64,000 bases of DNA from an uncultured Pelagibacteraceae bacterium (GTDB taxonomy: Bacteria > Pseudomonadota > Alphaproteobacteria > Pelagibacterales > Pelagibacteraceae): assembly GCA_902519445.1 (NCBI GenBank), contig CABYJR010000001.1:1-64000 (forward strand), written 5' to 3'. The translations under genes were made by a program, and so were the position numbers. The notes under the pieces are model-generated. The model was not told where the DNA came from and did no database searches. It saw only the letters and a program-made list of their open reading frames with translations. Positions 52,537 through 61,490 of this stretch are shown in pieces; positions within the stretch are counted from its first letter, which is position 1, and each line of letters opens with the position of its first letter.

Positions 52537-53459
52537 ATAACCAGCTTTCCTTTTAAACCTTTTTTTGCCAAAATTACATCTTTATTCATTTGCTTGATTA
52601 AACGCGATGAGTTCTTAAATTTTTTATCTGATCTAATAAATTTTATGAAATATACTCTCAATTTCTTTTTATATAAATTTTTTTTAATCCCAAAAATATA
52701 TATTTCAAGAAAAACTTCTTTACCATCAAAAGTAGGTCGTGAACCAATATAAGCGACTCCAGGATACAATTTCTTTTTTTTGGCTATTGATAGCTTCACT
52801 GCATAAATTCCAGCCTTAGGCAAAACATAATTTTTAATTCTTATATTGCACGTACGATAACCTAATTTTCTACCTAATTTTTTTCCCTTTACCACCTGTC
52901 CATCAATGAACCAGGTTCTGGAAAGCAATTTGTTTGCTAAATTAATATTCCCTTTTTGTAGTAATTTACGAATTTTTGTAGACGAGACTATTTTTTTTTT
53001 ATATTTGTCAGGCTTAATTTTAAATAATTTATAATTATATTTTTTTTCAAATCTTTTTAAAAAACTTACATTGCCTTTTCTTTTATTTCCAAACCTAAAA
53101 TTATTACTAACAAAAATTCTCTTTGGGTTTATTTTTTTATAAATAATATTTTTTATAAAATTTTCAGCCGTAATTTTTGAAAATTTTTTATTAAATTTAA
53201 TATTTACAACAAAATCTGCATTAAATTTTTTTAACAAACGAAATTTTTCCTCTTCAGAGGCTAATCTATAATTTTTAATTTTTTTATTAAAAAACATAAC
53301 TGGCAGAGGTGTAAAGGTAAGAATACCAAATTTTAATTTAGTTTTTTTAGCATGTTTAAAAACTTTCTGATGGCCTTTATGAACGCCATCAAAGTTTCCA
53401 ATTGCTAAGGAAGATTTTTTATATCCTTTTGAAATTATAAAATTATTAAAAATTTTCAT
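52533..53459 (-). CDS. ribF: bifunctional riboflavin kinase / FAD synthetase
   Basis: Makes FMN and FAD from riboflavin. From the ATG at 53459 it has 308 residues; the frame extends to a TTG at 53468, but the ATG leaves 2 bp after the upstream gene and fits the family start. FAD synthetase domain: LAIGNFDGVHKGHQKVF (about 18-34) and RIFVSNNFRFGNKRKG; riboflavin kinase domain: GKKLGRKLGYRTCNIRI (about 192-208) and PTFDG. Located before ileS, as in most proteobacteria. Confidence 0.95.
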   Translation of the reverse strand: MKIFNNFIISKGYKKSSLAIGNFDGVHKGHQKVFKHAKKTKLKFGILTFTPLPVMFFNKKIKNYRLASEEEKFRLLKKFNADFVVNIKFNKKFSKITAENFIKNIIYKKINPKRIFVSNNFRFGNKRKGNVSFLKRFEKKYNYKLFKIKPDKYKKKIVSSTKIRKLLQKGNINLANKLLSRTWFIDGQVVKGKKLGRKLGYRTCNIRIKNYVLPKAGIYAVKLSIAKKKKLYPGVAYIGSRPTFDGKEVFLEIYIFGIKKNLYKKKLRVYFIKFIRSDKKFKNSSRLIKQMNKDVILAKKGLKGKLVI

Positions 53460-53461
53460 TT

Positions 53462-54280
53462 TTACCAATTTAATTTTTCCTGATAATAATTTGTTTTAGT
53501 TTTATATTTGTTCAAAACTTTATCATAGTTCTCTGCAGCTATATTTAAAAATTCTTTTTTATGAATTCCGCCTGTTATAAATAATGAATCAAATTTCATC
53601 GTATTAGCGCCTACTATATCTGTTTTTATATTATCTCCAATCGCAAGGACTCTTTCATTTTTTTTTATAAAAAAATTATAAATCTCTGGATAAGGTTTCC
53701 CAAAATAAATAACCTCTCCTCCTATCTTTTCAAAAAGAGCTGCTATCGACCCTGCGCAATATTCTATTTTTGATCCTCTATGTACTACTAAATCTGGATT
53801 TGTACACAACATTTTTAATTTTATTTTTTTTTTTAATAGATTTTCATAATAATGAAGTGAATTAATTTTATCATCAAAAAGCCCTGTACATAAAATAAAA
53901 TCACATTTATCTAAACTTGTTTTATTTTTATCAAACCCTCTAATTAAATCCTCATCTCTTTTAGGACCTAAGTGATAAAATTTTTCTCCATAAATATTAT
54001 TTTTTAAACTTTGTAATGCGGCTTCTCCTGAAGTAATTAGGTTGTTAAGAAAAGTTTTATCCATTTTTAGTTTTATTAAATATTTTTCAACACTTTTTGA
54101 AGGCCTGGGAGCATTTGATATTAATACAAACCTTTTGTTTAGTTTGCTTAAATTTTCCAAAACATCTATTGCTTCGGGATAAGTTTGAATTCCGTTGTGA
54201 ATTACACCCCACAAATCTATAAAAAAAGCATCATATTTGCTATGTACTTCCCTTAATCCTTTAATTAATTTCGTCTTCAT
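53462..54280 (-). CDS. HAD-IIA family sugar-phosphatase-like hydrolase
   Basis: 272 residues: motif I FFIDLWGVIHNGIQTYPEAI (about 19-38), ISNAPRPS (about 54-61), IYFGKPYPEIYNFF (Lys of motif II/III, about 191-204) and the terminal acid motif LAIGDNIKTDIVGAN (about 211-225). This is the NagD/4-nitrophenylphosphatase-like subfamily common in alphaproteobacteria (TIGR01459 type) and often next to ribF. Substrate unknown. First gene of the minus-strand operon, about 140 bp from divergent groES. Confidence 0.88.
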   Translation of the reverse strand: MKTKLIKGLREVHSKYDAFFIDLWGVIHNGIQTYPEAIDVLENLSKLNKRFVLISNAPRPSKSVEKYLIKLKMDKTFLNNLITSGEAALQSLKNNIYGEKFYHLGPKRDEDLIRGFDKNKTSLDKCDFILCTGLFDDKINSLHYYENLLKKKIKLKMLCTNPDLVVHRGSKIEYCAGSIAALFEKIGGEVIYFGKPYPEIYNFFIKKNERVLAIGDNIKTDIVGANTMKFDSLFITGGIHKKEFLNIAAENYDKVLNKYKTKTNYYQEKLNW

Positions 54281-54364
54281 ATTATTTAATGATTAGCTCA
54301 AGAATCGCAAAAAATATACTATTTTGGTAAATTTGTGATATAAATTCTGAGTTTTTGAGGGGTA

Positions 54365-54392
54365 TTGAAATTTTTAAATCCAATATTATATA
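54365..54392 (+). promoter_or_regulatory. candidate groESL promoter
   Basis: TTGAAA at 54365-54370 (5/6) and TATATA at 54387-54392 with a 16-bp spacer. A CIRCE inverted repeat was looked for and not seen, and the match to the heat-shock sigma-32 consensus has the wrong spacing. So the way groESL is induced is unclear from sequence. Confidence 0.4.
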
Positions 54393-54409
54393 TCTGCTTA
54401 TAAAAAATT

Positions 54410-54414
54410 AGGAG
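54410..54414 (+). promoter_or_regulatory. Shine-Dalgarno site for groES
   Basis: AGGAG, nine bases before the groES ATG at 54424. A clear site in a window where few genes have one. Confidence 0.65.
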
Positions 54415-54423
54415 AAAATTGAT

Positions 54424-56377
<1,954 letters not shown>

Positions 56378-56427
56378 TACGTTTCCATTTAGAGAACACT
56401 CTAAATACAAAAATTAAACAAAATTAG

Positions 56428-56461
56428 AACCCTCGGAATGAAAGTTTCGGGGGTTTTTTTT
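56428..56461 (+). terminator. rho-independent terminator of groESL
   Basis: Left arm 56428-56438 (AACCCTCGGAA), loop TGAAAG, right arm 56445-56455 (TTTCGGGGGTT), with two G-U pairs, and a run of eight T's starting at 56454. The T tract touches the stop codon of the convergent DUF805 gene. Confidence 0.85.
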
Positions 56462-56801
56462 ATTTCTTTTTTGAAGCAAAGCACAAATATATAGCAAATA
56501 ATGCCCCTACTATCGGAATGAACGGTAGAATAAGGAGTCCCTTATTCATTTTAAGATTTTTCAATCTTCTTGAAATGTTAGCAAGTAATGAAATAAATAG
56601 TATAATTCTAAAACCAAAATAATATAATAGTGAATCTGCTTCACCGGGTGTATCTAAAAAATTAGTAATTATATAAGCACCAAATAGAAAAAAAATAATT
56701 AAAAAAATAAAATAGATGCAATATTCAAACTGATTTGAATTTCCATCAAAATTAAATGTTCCAATAATTCCCTTTTTAATTGATTGAAATAACTTATTCA
56801 T
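56460..56801 (-). CDS. DUF805 family membrane protein
   Basis: 113 residues with three hydrophobic segments (about 28-46, 62-78, 89-106). The motif ISRRLKNLKMNKGLLILPFIPIVG near 75-98 is the DUF805 (YhaH-type) signature with conserved RRLKD-like residues. Function of the family is unknown. The gene ends on the groESL terminator and diverges from the small ORF at 56863. Confidence 0.8.
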   Translation of the reverse strand: MNKLFQSIKKGIIGTFNFDGNSNQFEYCIYFIFLIIFFLFGAYIITNFLDTPGEADSLLYYFGFRIILFISLLANISRRLKNLKMNKGLLILPFIPIVGALFAIYLCFASKKK

Positions 56802-56862
56802 ATAAGGGAGTTTAGAATATTTTCTTCTTCTTTTCTATTTTTTTGAATAGTATAATGAAATT

Positions 56863-57030
56863 ATGAAAGGATTAACTATAGCTGCGGGAACAGCTCTAAC
56901 TATCATTGGTGCTATTATGGTTCTTCAACCATGGGTGAGAGGAGATATTGAAGGTGCTAAAAGTTATGCGGGAATTTTAGTGGTTGGAATAGTTATATTG
57001 GTTGTTTCTCGTTTTATTAAAAAAAAATAA
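56863..57030 (+). CDS. small two-helix membrane protein (55 residues)
   Basis: ATG at 56863, stop at 57028-57030. Two hydrophobic helices (about 5-21 and 37-51) joined by a charged loop (QPWVRGDIEGAKSYAG), ending in a basic KKK. A perfect TATAAT at 56851-56856 lies only 6 bp before the start, so the message would be leaderless or the element is coincidental. No family is recognised. Its 3' end overlaps the convergent orphan signal-peptide ORF by 14 bp. Confidence 0.6.
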   Translation: MKGLTIAAGTALTIIGAIMVLQPWVRGDIEGAKSYAGILVVGIVILVVSRFIKKK

Positions 57031-57091
57031 CTATTAGTGCTGTATTGCACCACATCAAAACTAGAAAGATGTATAGAGATAGTTTTTTCAT
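57017..57091 (-). pseudogene. orphan signal-peptide ORF (24 residues)
   Basis: ATG at 57091, stop at 57017-57019. The first 13 residues (MKKLSLYIFLVLM) match the signal peptides of the three neighbouring genes, followed by WCNTALIVIFF and a stop. No mature domain remains. Its start overlaps the stop of the 91-residue gene (TAATG). Interpreted as a signal-peptide cassette that lost its body, or a fresh unfilled copy. Confidence 0.6.
57044..57091 (-). repeat. signal-peptide cassette, copy A (orphan)
   Basis: 48 bp starting at the ATG. It differs from copy B at four positions over the same 48 bp and is the only copy without a protein body. The other copies begin at 57366, 58443 and 59750 on the same strand. 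Confidence 0.75.
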
Positions 57092-57366
57092 TATGGAATT
57101 CTACAATCAGTTGTTTCTATTTCATCATCTGCAAAAAATACCACACAATACATAATCCATTTATTTTTACTTAAAGTATAAATCGCTTTATCATTAGTTA
57201 TTTTTACTGATTTAATTTTCCATCCATAATTAATAATATTATTGTTTAAAGATTCTTTAGTAGTTGTGTAATCTTTGTTCCATATTGGTAGATTTTTTTT
57301 ATCTTCAGCAAACCCAACATTGCAAAACATCAAAACCAGAAAGACGTATAGAGATAGTTTTTTCAT
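57091..57366 (-). CDS. small exported protein with the shared signal peptide
   Basis: 91 residues. Signal peptide MKKLSLYVFLVLMFCNVGFA (cleavage after residue 20), then about 70 residues with ITNDKAIYTLSKNKWIMYC and a C-terminal Cys pair (Cys74 and Cys88) that could form a disulfide. No family recognised; the mature part resembles small periplasmic domains of unknown function. It starts 10 bp after a coding remnant and its stop overlaps the orphan copy of the signal peptide. Confidence 0.65.
   Translation of the reverse strand: MKKLSLYVFLVLMFCNVGFAEDKKNLPIWNKDYTTTKESLNNNIINYGWKIKSVKITNDKAIYTLSKNKWIMYCVVFFADDEIETTDCRIP
57319..57366 (-). repeat. signal-peptide cassette, copy B
   Basis: The first 48 bp of the 91-residue gene. 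Nearly identical to copies A, C and D up to codon 13, and closest to copy A beyond that, both continuing with TGCAAT. The sequence upstream of its ATG is unlike that of copies C and D. Confidence 0.75.
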
Positions 57367-57376
57367 TAAAATCAGT

Positions 57377-57508
57377 TTAATCCACTTCTAAAAAGAAATC
57401 ATCCTTCTCATACCCTTCTCGTTTCATCTGATTCTGCAGTGAAGTTTGCAGTGAAGAAGTTAAATAAGTGTGTATTGGCACTAAATGAATGCGAATGTAA
57501 TCCCCAAT
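57377..57508 (-). pseudogene. C-terminal coding remnant ending KDDFFLEVD
   Basis: A frame of 43 residues without an obvious ATG near its start (GTG possible at 57481, ATG at 57427). It reads YIRIHLVPIHTYLTSSLQTS, then KREGYEKDDFFLEVD and stop. The composition is mixed and charged, unlike the poly-Lys/Phe of random frames here. Its last 30 bp are about 73 percent identical to a second tail at 59923-59952. It stops 10 bp before the 91-residue gene. Probably the end of a deleted gene. The protein family is not recognised. Confidence 0.4.
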
Positions 57509-57526
57509 TTACTCAAACAAAAATTC

Positions 57527-57558
57527 AAAAAGGGCAGTTTTTACTGCCCTTTTTTTTG
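57527..57558 (-). terminator. strong bidirectional rho-independent terminator
   Basis: A perfect stem GGGCAGT / ACTGCCC (57532-57538 and 57543-57549) with loop TTTT, extended by five A-T pairs on each side, so a T-run follows in both directions. On the minus strand it lies about 50 bp beyond the stop of the degenerate M23-like gene (57610). The T-run is longer on the plus strand (eight T's), although no intact plus-strand gene precedes it. Confidence 0.85.
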
Positions 57559-57609
57559 TTTATACGAAAATCATTAGTGATGAAGGAATGATGAAGGTTT
57601 CGGAGGTTT

Positions 57610-58443
57610 TTAATTTTTATAACCAATCTCTTCAAGATATTCCTTTGACATTACAGGAAATAAATATGCATCAGAATCGGTTGGAAAATTTTCCCATTCG
57701 AAATTATCTTCTGGAGCAATCATGTACAATCGAGTCACTCCATCAGTGCCAGCACCAAGATTTTTGCTACCCATACCTAGTGAGACATGGGCATTAGTTG
57801 CATAACCCATTATTCCAATTACTTCACCTTTTTTTACTTTCTTATATTTAATGCCACCACAATTTTCAGGCAAACTGATTCCTTCGCTCCATCCAATTTC
57901 ACTTTGAAATTTTCTTTCTGCGCAATTTCCTTTTGAAAAACCTGGAACTAATGGTGTGGACATCAGATGATAATAGCGAATGAAATTACCATACTTATCA
58001 TCAATAAAAACAAGTGATATATTATCAAAAGGATAAGCACATCTTTGTTTTTTTCCTGTTATTGGATTTATAATTTTTTTTGTTTGTTTTATTCTTTTTT
58101 TCACTTTTTGAGATTCATTTTGTATAATACATCGATATTGAGAACTCCAATTTCTTGCTTCATATAAAGTCATGTCAGTAATTGCCACCACAGGCATGCC
58201 GCGTTTTTTAGATATTGACTCTATAGAAGTACCATTTTTTCCTTTATATGCTGAACATCCAGGGCAACATCTATTTTTTTTTACTTTGGGATCTTCATAT
58301 GGTACTGCAGAGGGTCCAAGTTTAACTCCATTAAATTTACAAGGTAATTTTTTATAAGTTTTATATTTTATTTCTGCAAACGAATGCGATGTGAAAAGAG
58401 AAAACATCAAAACCAGAAAGATGTATAGAGATAGTTTTTTCAT
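57610..58443 (-). CDS. exported degenerate M23-like protein with the shared signal peptide
   Basis: 277 residues. Signal peptide MKKLSLYIFLVLMFSLFTSH, cleavage near SFAEI. Several cysteines follow (NRCCPGCSAYKG, about 57-68). The C-terminal half resembles the M23 peptidase fold: RGMPVVAITDMTLYEA (about 80-95), YGNFIRYYHLMS (about 149-160) and VKKGEVIGIMGYATNAHVSLGM (about 202-223). The catalytic H-x-H reads His-Val-Ser, and the first zinc His is not visible, so it is probably inactive as a peptidase. Starts in TAATG overlap with the upstream serine hydrolase and ends before a strong terminator. Confidence 0.7.
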   Translation of the reverse strand: MKKLSLYIFLVLMFSLFTSHSFAEIKYKTYKKLPCKFNGVKLGPSAVPYEDPKVKKNRCCPGCSAYKGKNGTSIESISKKRGMPVVAITDMTLYEARNWSSQYRCIIQNESQKVKKRIKQTKKIINPITGKKQRCAYPFDNISLVFIDDKYGNFIRYYHLMSTPLVPGFSKGNCAERKFQSEIGWSEGISLPENCGGIKYKKVKKGEVIGIMGYATNAHVSLGMGSKNLGAGTDGVTRLYMIAPEDNFEWENFPTDSDAYLFPVMSKEYLEEIGYKN

Positions 58444-58452
58444 TATTTAAAT
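58388..58452 (-). repeat. signal-peptide cassette, copy C
   Basis: 65 bp, from ATTTAAATA before the ATG through codon 18, with only two mismatches to copy D. The identity includes the last codons of the upstream gene (Phe-Lys-stop), so the repeat unit carries the TAATG junction as well as the signal peptide. Confidence 0.85.
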
Positions 58453-59750
58453 CCTTTAAATATAGGATTAATCAATAATTTTTTATGATTATATTTAAAT
58501 TTTTTGTGGTTGTAGTGTTGTGAATGTAAAATTACAATTCTTGAATCTTCAACATTAATTAGAATTGCCTTTCCGCCATATCCACCCATTCCAAAAACTA
58601 TCTTATCTTTTAAACCTGGATAATTTAAATGAAATTGTCCACCATATGATTTGGTTCGATTAAATAATGGTTCTCCCCTCATTCCATCATGATTTAGATT
58701 TTTAGGTATTCTTCTCTCATAGATTTCTTTTAAATATTTTCCAACACAATTTTGTTTTTGATAATCATCCATGATTGCTAGTGCAATCCTAAGATAATCA
58801 TATCTTGTTGCATAAAACATAGGATCTGCGTTACCTTGCCCCCGTGATGCATTTTTTTTATAGAAATATACTGGATATTTAATTTTTGCTTTGTCTTTAA
58901 ATGTTTTGTCTAATATTTTTTGAAAATCATCTCCTGTTTTAAACAAAGTATAATTAAAAATTAAATTAGTATTCATTACATTGTAGTTGTATCTTTTTTT
59001 ATCTGGTTTTTTGTCTCTAAAATAAAGATTCAAATTACTTTTAACTGAAACAGGATCGATATCAGTGCCAGATCCTCTATAATCTGCATCAACCTCACCA
59101 TTTACTATGGCAGCGCTGTCATAAACATATTTTTGATCTCCAGATGCCATATTTAAAATATCAATTAACTTATGATTTTCATACAAAGTATTTTTTACTA
59201 AACTCCAGTCACTTATTTTACTATCAACACTTTTTATATATCCCTCACAAATAGCATGACCCAATACATATGATACTAATGATTTGCCCATAGATTGGGA
59301 TCTTAACTTAGTTTGGTTGTTCATAAATTTTCCAAATTTATCATCTGGAGATATCTGATCTATTACAATTTTATTATTTTCAAAATATAAGTAACTTAAG
59401 ATTGGTTTTGTTTTTAACTGCTTTATTACAAATTTATTTTCAATCAAATCAAAATTAAACTCGTAAGGATTTTTTGATGGAAATACGGTGTAGGTATTAC
59501 TGCTCGAAGGAGCACGAAAAAAATTATCTCTATAAAAATAATATTGTAAAGTAGCTAGATTAGGATTTGCACGAAAGGGTATGTGATAAGATTTGTATCT
59601 TGTTGTTTTTTTAAAATCTATTTCTTTAAATACACCACTATCTTTTAAGGACTGGGGAGCATTAGAAATGTCTGTATATTCAGATGCTTTTATTGATGTA
59701 AAAAGAGAAAACATCAAAACCAGAAAGATGTATAGAGAGAGTTTTTTCAT
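58443..59750 (-). CDS. exported serine hydrolase (beta-lactamase/PBP4*-like) with the shared signal peptide
   Basis: 435 residues. Signal peptide MKKLSLYIFLVLMFSLFTSI. The class C beta-lactamase-type fold shows S-x-x-K in SMGKSLVSYVLGHAICEG (about 154-171), a tyrosine motif YNVMNTNLIFN (about 247-257) and the C-terminal GGYGGKAILINVEDSRIVIL (about 393-412, standing for the KTG strand). It could be a carboxypeptidase, esterase or amidase of the periplasm; antibiotic hydrolysis is unlikely. It overlaps both the 54-residue protein upstream and the M23-like gene downstream at TAATG junctions. Confidence 0.82.
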   Translation of the reverse strand: MKKLSLYIFLVLMFSLFTSIKASEYTDISNAPQSLKDSGVFKEIDFKKTTRYKSYHIPFRANPNLATLQYYFYRDNFFRAPSSSNTYTVFPSKNPYEFNFDLIENKFVIKQLKTKPILSYLYFENNKIVIDQISPDDKFGKFMNNQTKLRSQSMGKSLVSYVLGHAICEGYIKSVDSKISDWSLVKNTLYENHKLIDILNMASGDQKYVYDSAAIVNGEVDADYRGSGTDIDPVSVKSNLNLYFRDKKPDKKRYNYNVMNTNLIFNYTLFKTGDDFQKILDKTFKDKAKIKYPVYFYKKNASRGQGNADPMFYATRYDYLRIALAIMDDYQKQNCVGKYLKEIYERRIPKNLNHDGMRGEPLFNRTKSYGGQFHLNYPGLKDKIVFGMGGYGGKAILINVEDSRIVILHSQHYNHKKFKYNHKKLLINPIFKGFK

Positions 59751-59759
59751 TATTTAAAT
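59695..59759 (-). repeat. signal-peptide cassette, copy D
   Basis: 65 bp with two mismatches to copy C (A/C in codon 4 and C/T in codon 17). It starts 9 bp before the ATG, inside the end of the 54-residue membrane protein gene. Confidence 0.85.
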
Positions 59760-59914
59760 ACGTAAATTATCGTTAAAATTATAAGTACTACGATAATCCA
59801 AATAGTGAAATTAGTTAAGAATTGTTTTAGTTTAGAATTTGATTGTAAAAAAGCAGGAAGGACTAATAAAAGTACTCCTATCATATAAATTACGGGTAGT
59901 ATCTGATCCAACAT
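59750..59914 (-). CDS. small two-helix membrane protein (54 residues)
   Basis: ATG at 59914, stop at 59750-59752. Two hydrophobic helices (about 5-22, VIYMIGVLLLVLPAFL; about 36-52, WIIVVLIILTIIYV) with a polar loop SNSKLKQ between. It starts 8 bp after a short coding remnant and its stop overlaps the next ATG (TAATG). No family recognised. First gene of the minus-strand run with the serine hydrolase and the M23-like protein. Confidence 0.6.
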   Translation of the reverse strand: MLDQILPVIYMIGVLLLVLPAFLQSNSKLKQFLTNFTIWIIVVLIILTIIYVFK

Positions 59915-60083
59915 TCCAAACCTTAACCTGCCTCTGAAATGAAGTCATCTTTTGAATTGCTTTTTATAGTGATGAAGAGTAATGAAATAACCTATATTGC
60001 ATTAAATGCGGCGTTTATTACTTGGTGCAATATAACAAATAAATTATTTGATATATTAATCGTTATTTGATGAATTTAATTAA
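59915..60083. other. 169-bp spacer with a coding tail and a weak plus-strand ORF
   Basis: On the minus strand a 22-residue open frame ends in KDDFISEAG at 59923; its last 30 bp resemble the tail at 57377-57406. On the plus strand an ATG frame of 43 residues runs from 59939 to 60070, with no recognisable family. No tRNA, terminator or clear promoter was found. Confidence 0.4.
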
Positions 60084-60809
60084 ATGATTAACATAAATAA
60101 ATCCTTTGTTCACTTTTATGATGTAAAAAATTCTGAAAGAGTGAGCGTTAAATCAGTACTAAGTACTGAAAATAAAAAAATTTTTTTACTAAAAGAATGT
60201 AGGTCAGAAACTATAAGTGAACATCCATTTTTGCACTTAGATAGATATGAATTCTTTTCAATTATAGAAAATGATAAAACTCATTTAATCAGAACATCTC
60301 CCGTGGATAGCAAGAAGGAAAATATTGAATTGAGCAATCCATTAAAAAAAAAGCATTGTATAGTTGAAAGTGATGTTAATTATTTAAATTTTGAAAAAGT
60401 TAATGAAATAGTTACATCAGGTAAAACGGATAATATTTATTCTGAAATTAAATATCAGCACGAAGGAATAAAATATAATTTAATCTCAAAATGTGAATTT
60501 ATAAATTATAATACTGAAAAAAACAGTGAAAAGTATTTACAACCTATAATGGGATATGTTCCTTTTGTCCATAAAAACCAATTAAGATACGGTTATGTTG
60601 TTTTGCACATAACTGAAAAGAAAAATGGATATTTAGAGTTTTTACTTAATGAAAAAACTGGTATTTTAAATACCAATCCAAAACAAAATTTAATTAGATT
60701 AAATATTAAAAAAATTTTAAATATGTTTTTATTTTTTGTGAAAAAAAATGATTTTACAAAAGTAATTTCTATTAAAGAAAGTAAAATTAATTTTTTTACA
60801 TATAATTAA
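60084..60809 (+). CDS. hypothetical protein, no recognised family
   Basis: 241 residues without signal peptide or clear membrane helix. The N-terminal half carries FLLKECRSETISEHPFLHLD (about 33-52), and the middle has SEKYLQPIMGYVPFVHKNQL (about 150-169), which look like structured, non-repetitive protein. Base and codon use match the neighbours. It is an isolated plus-strand gene: the accessory cluster diverges on its left, and hisG converges on its right with a 1-bp gap. No function can be proposed; a cytoplasmic protein restricted to close relatives is most likely. Confidence 0.6.
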   Translation: MININKSFVHFYDVKNSERVSVKSVLSTENKKIFLLKECRSETISEHPFLHLDRYEFFSIIENDKTHLIRTSPVDSKKENIELSNPLKKKHCIVESDVNYLNFEKVNEIVTSGKTDNIYSEIKYQHEGIKYNLISKCEFINYNTEKNSEKYLQPIMGYVPFVHKNQLRYGYVVLHITEKKNGYLEFLLNEKTGILNTNPKQNLIRLNIKKILNMFLFFVKKNDFTKVISIKESKINFFTYN

Positions 60810-60810
60810 T

Positions 60811-61488
60811 TTAAATTAACGAATTTAAAAAAGGTCGCAATTTTGTGGCTTTTTTTTTTGAAATTAGTAAACACGCTTGAGAATTTAAAATACATCCATC
60901 CTTAAGAACTCTAAGGTTATTATCTTTTAAAGTTTTTCCTGTCGAAGTTATATCTGTAATAATTTCAGATGATCCAATAAATGGATAGGTCTCTGTAGCT
61001 CCAAGACTTGGTACAATTTTGTATTGGGTGATTCCCTTTGAAACTAAAAAATTATTAGTTAGATTTGGATACTTCGTAGCAACTCGTAATCTGGTATTCT
61101 TTTTGTCCCGAAAGTCAAAAGACACTTCTTCTAAATCTGCTAATGTTTGAACATCTATCCAATCATTAGGAATAGCAACTACTACTTCGGCTACACCAAA
61201 ATCTAGTTTTTTTTTAATTTCAATTTTTTTTTGAAAATTAATAGATGATTCTTGCAATAGATCTAGACCAGATATCCCTATGTCAATTGTGCCGTCACCA
61301 AGTCTTTGGATTATTTCTTTGGCGTGCAAATAAATAATTTTTGAGTTAGGCAAATTCTCTATTTGCGCAAAGTAATTTCTTTCACCCCCATTTGATGTTG
61401 GTTTAAAATTATTTTTTTCGAAAAAACTTATTGAATCTTCTTTTAATCTTCCTTTGCTTGGTAAACCTATGGTTATTAAATTTTTCAT
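60811..61488 (-). CDS. hisG: ATP phosphoribosyltransferase, short form (catalytic subunit)
   Basis: First step of histidine synthesis: ATP plus PRPP. 225 residues, the short form that lacks the ACT-like regulatory domain and needs HisZ, encoded directly upstream. Seen: ITIGLPSKGRLKEDSI (about 5-20), DIGISGLDLL (about 70-79), and the PRPP loop SSEIITDITSTGKTLKDN (about 172-189). It starts 2 bp after hisZ. Confidence 0.96.
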   Translation of the reverse strand: MKNLITIGLPSKGRLKEDSISFFEKNNFKPTSNGGERNYFAQIENLPNSKIIYLHAKEIIQRLGDGTIDIGISGLDLLQESSINFQKKIEIKKKLDFGVAEVVVAIPNDWIDVQTLADLEEVSFDFRDKKNTRLRVATKYPNLTNNFLVSKGITQYKIVPSLGATETYPFIGSSEIITDITSTGKTLKDNNLRVLKDGCILNSQACLLISKKKATKLRPFLNSLI

Positions 61489-61490
61489 AT

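Noticed and set aside
54365-54390. Heat-shock sigma-32 promoter before groES
   Set aside because: TTGAAA is present, but the CCAATAT-like block is only about 8 bp away, not 13-15; a sigma-70 reading fits better. No CIRCE repeat was seen.
57432-57590. Cys-containing plus-strand frame across the 57.4-57.6 kb spacer
   Set aside because: It runs straight through the strong terminator and is the complement of the better-supported minus-strand remnant.
57588-57797. Plus-strand ORF of 69 residues
   Set aside because: It is antisense to the M23-like gene and has no independent support.
59939-60070. Plus-strand ORF of 43 residues before the hypothetical gene
   Set aside because: The frame is open with an ATG, but no conservation or motif supports it, and it overlaps the minus-strand coding tail. 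Mentioned only in the spacer entry.
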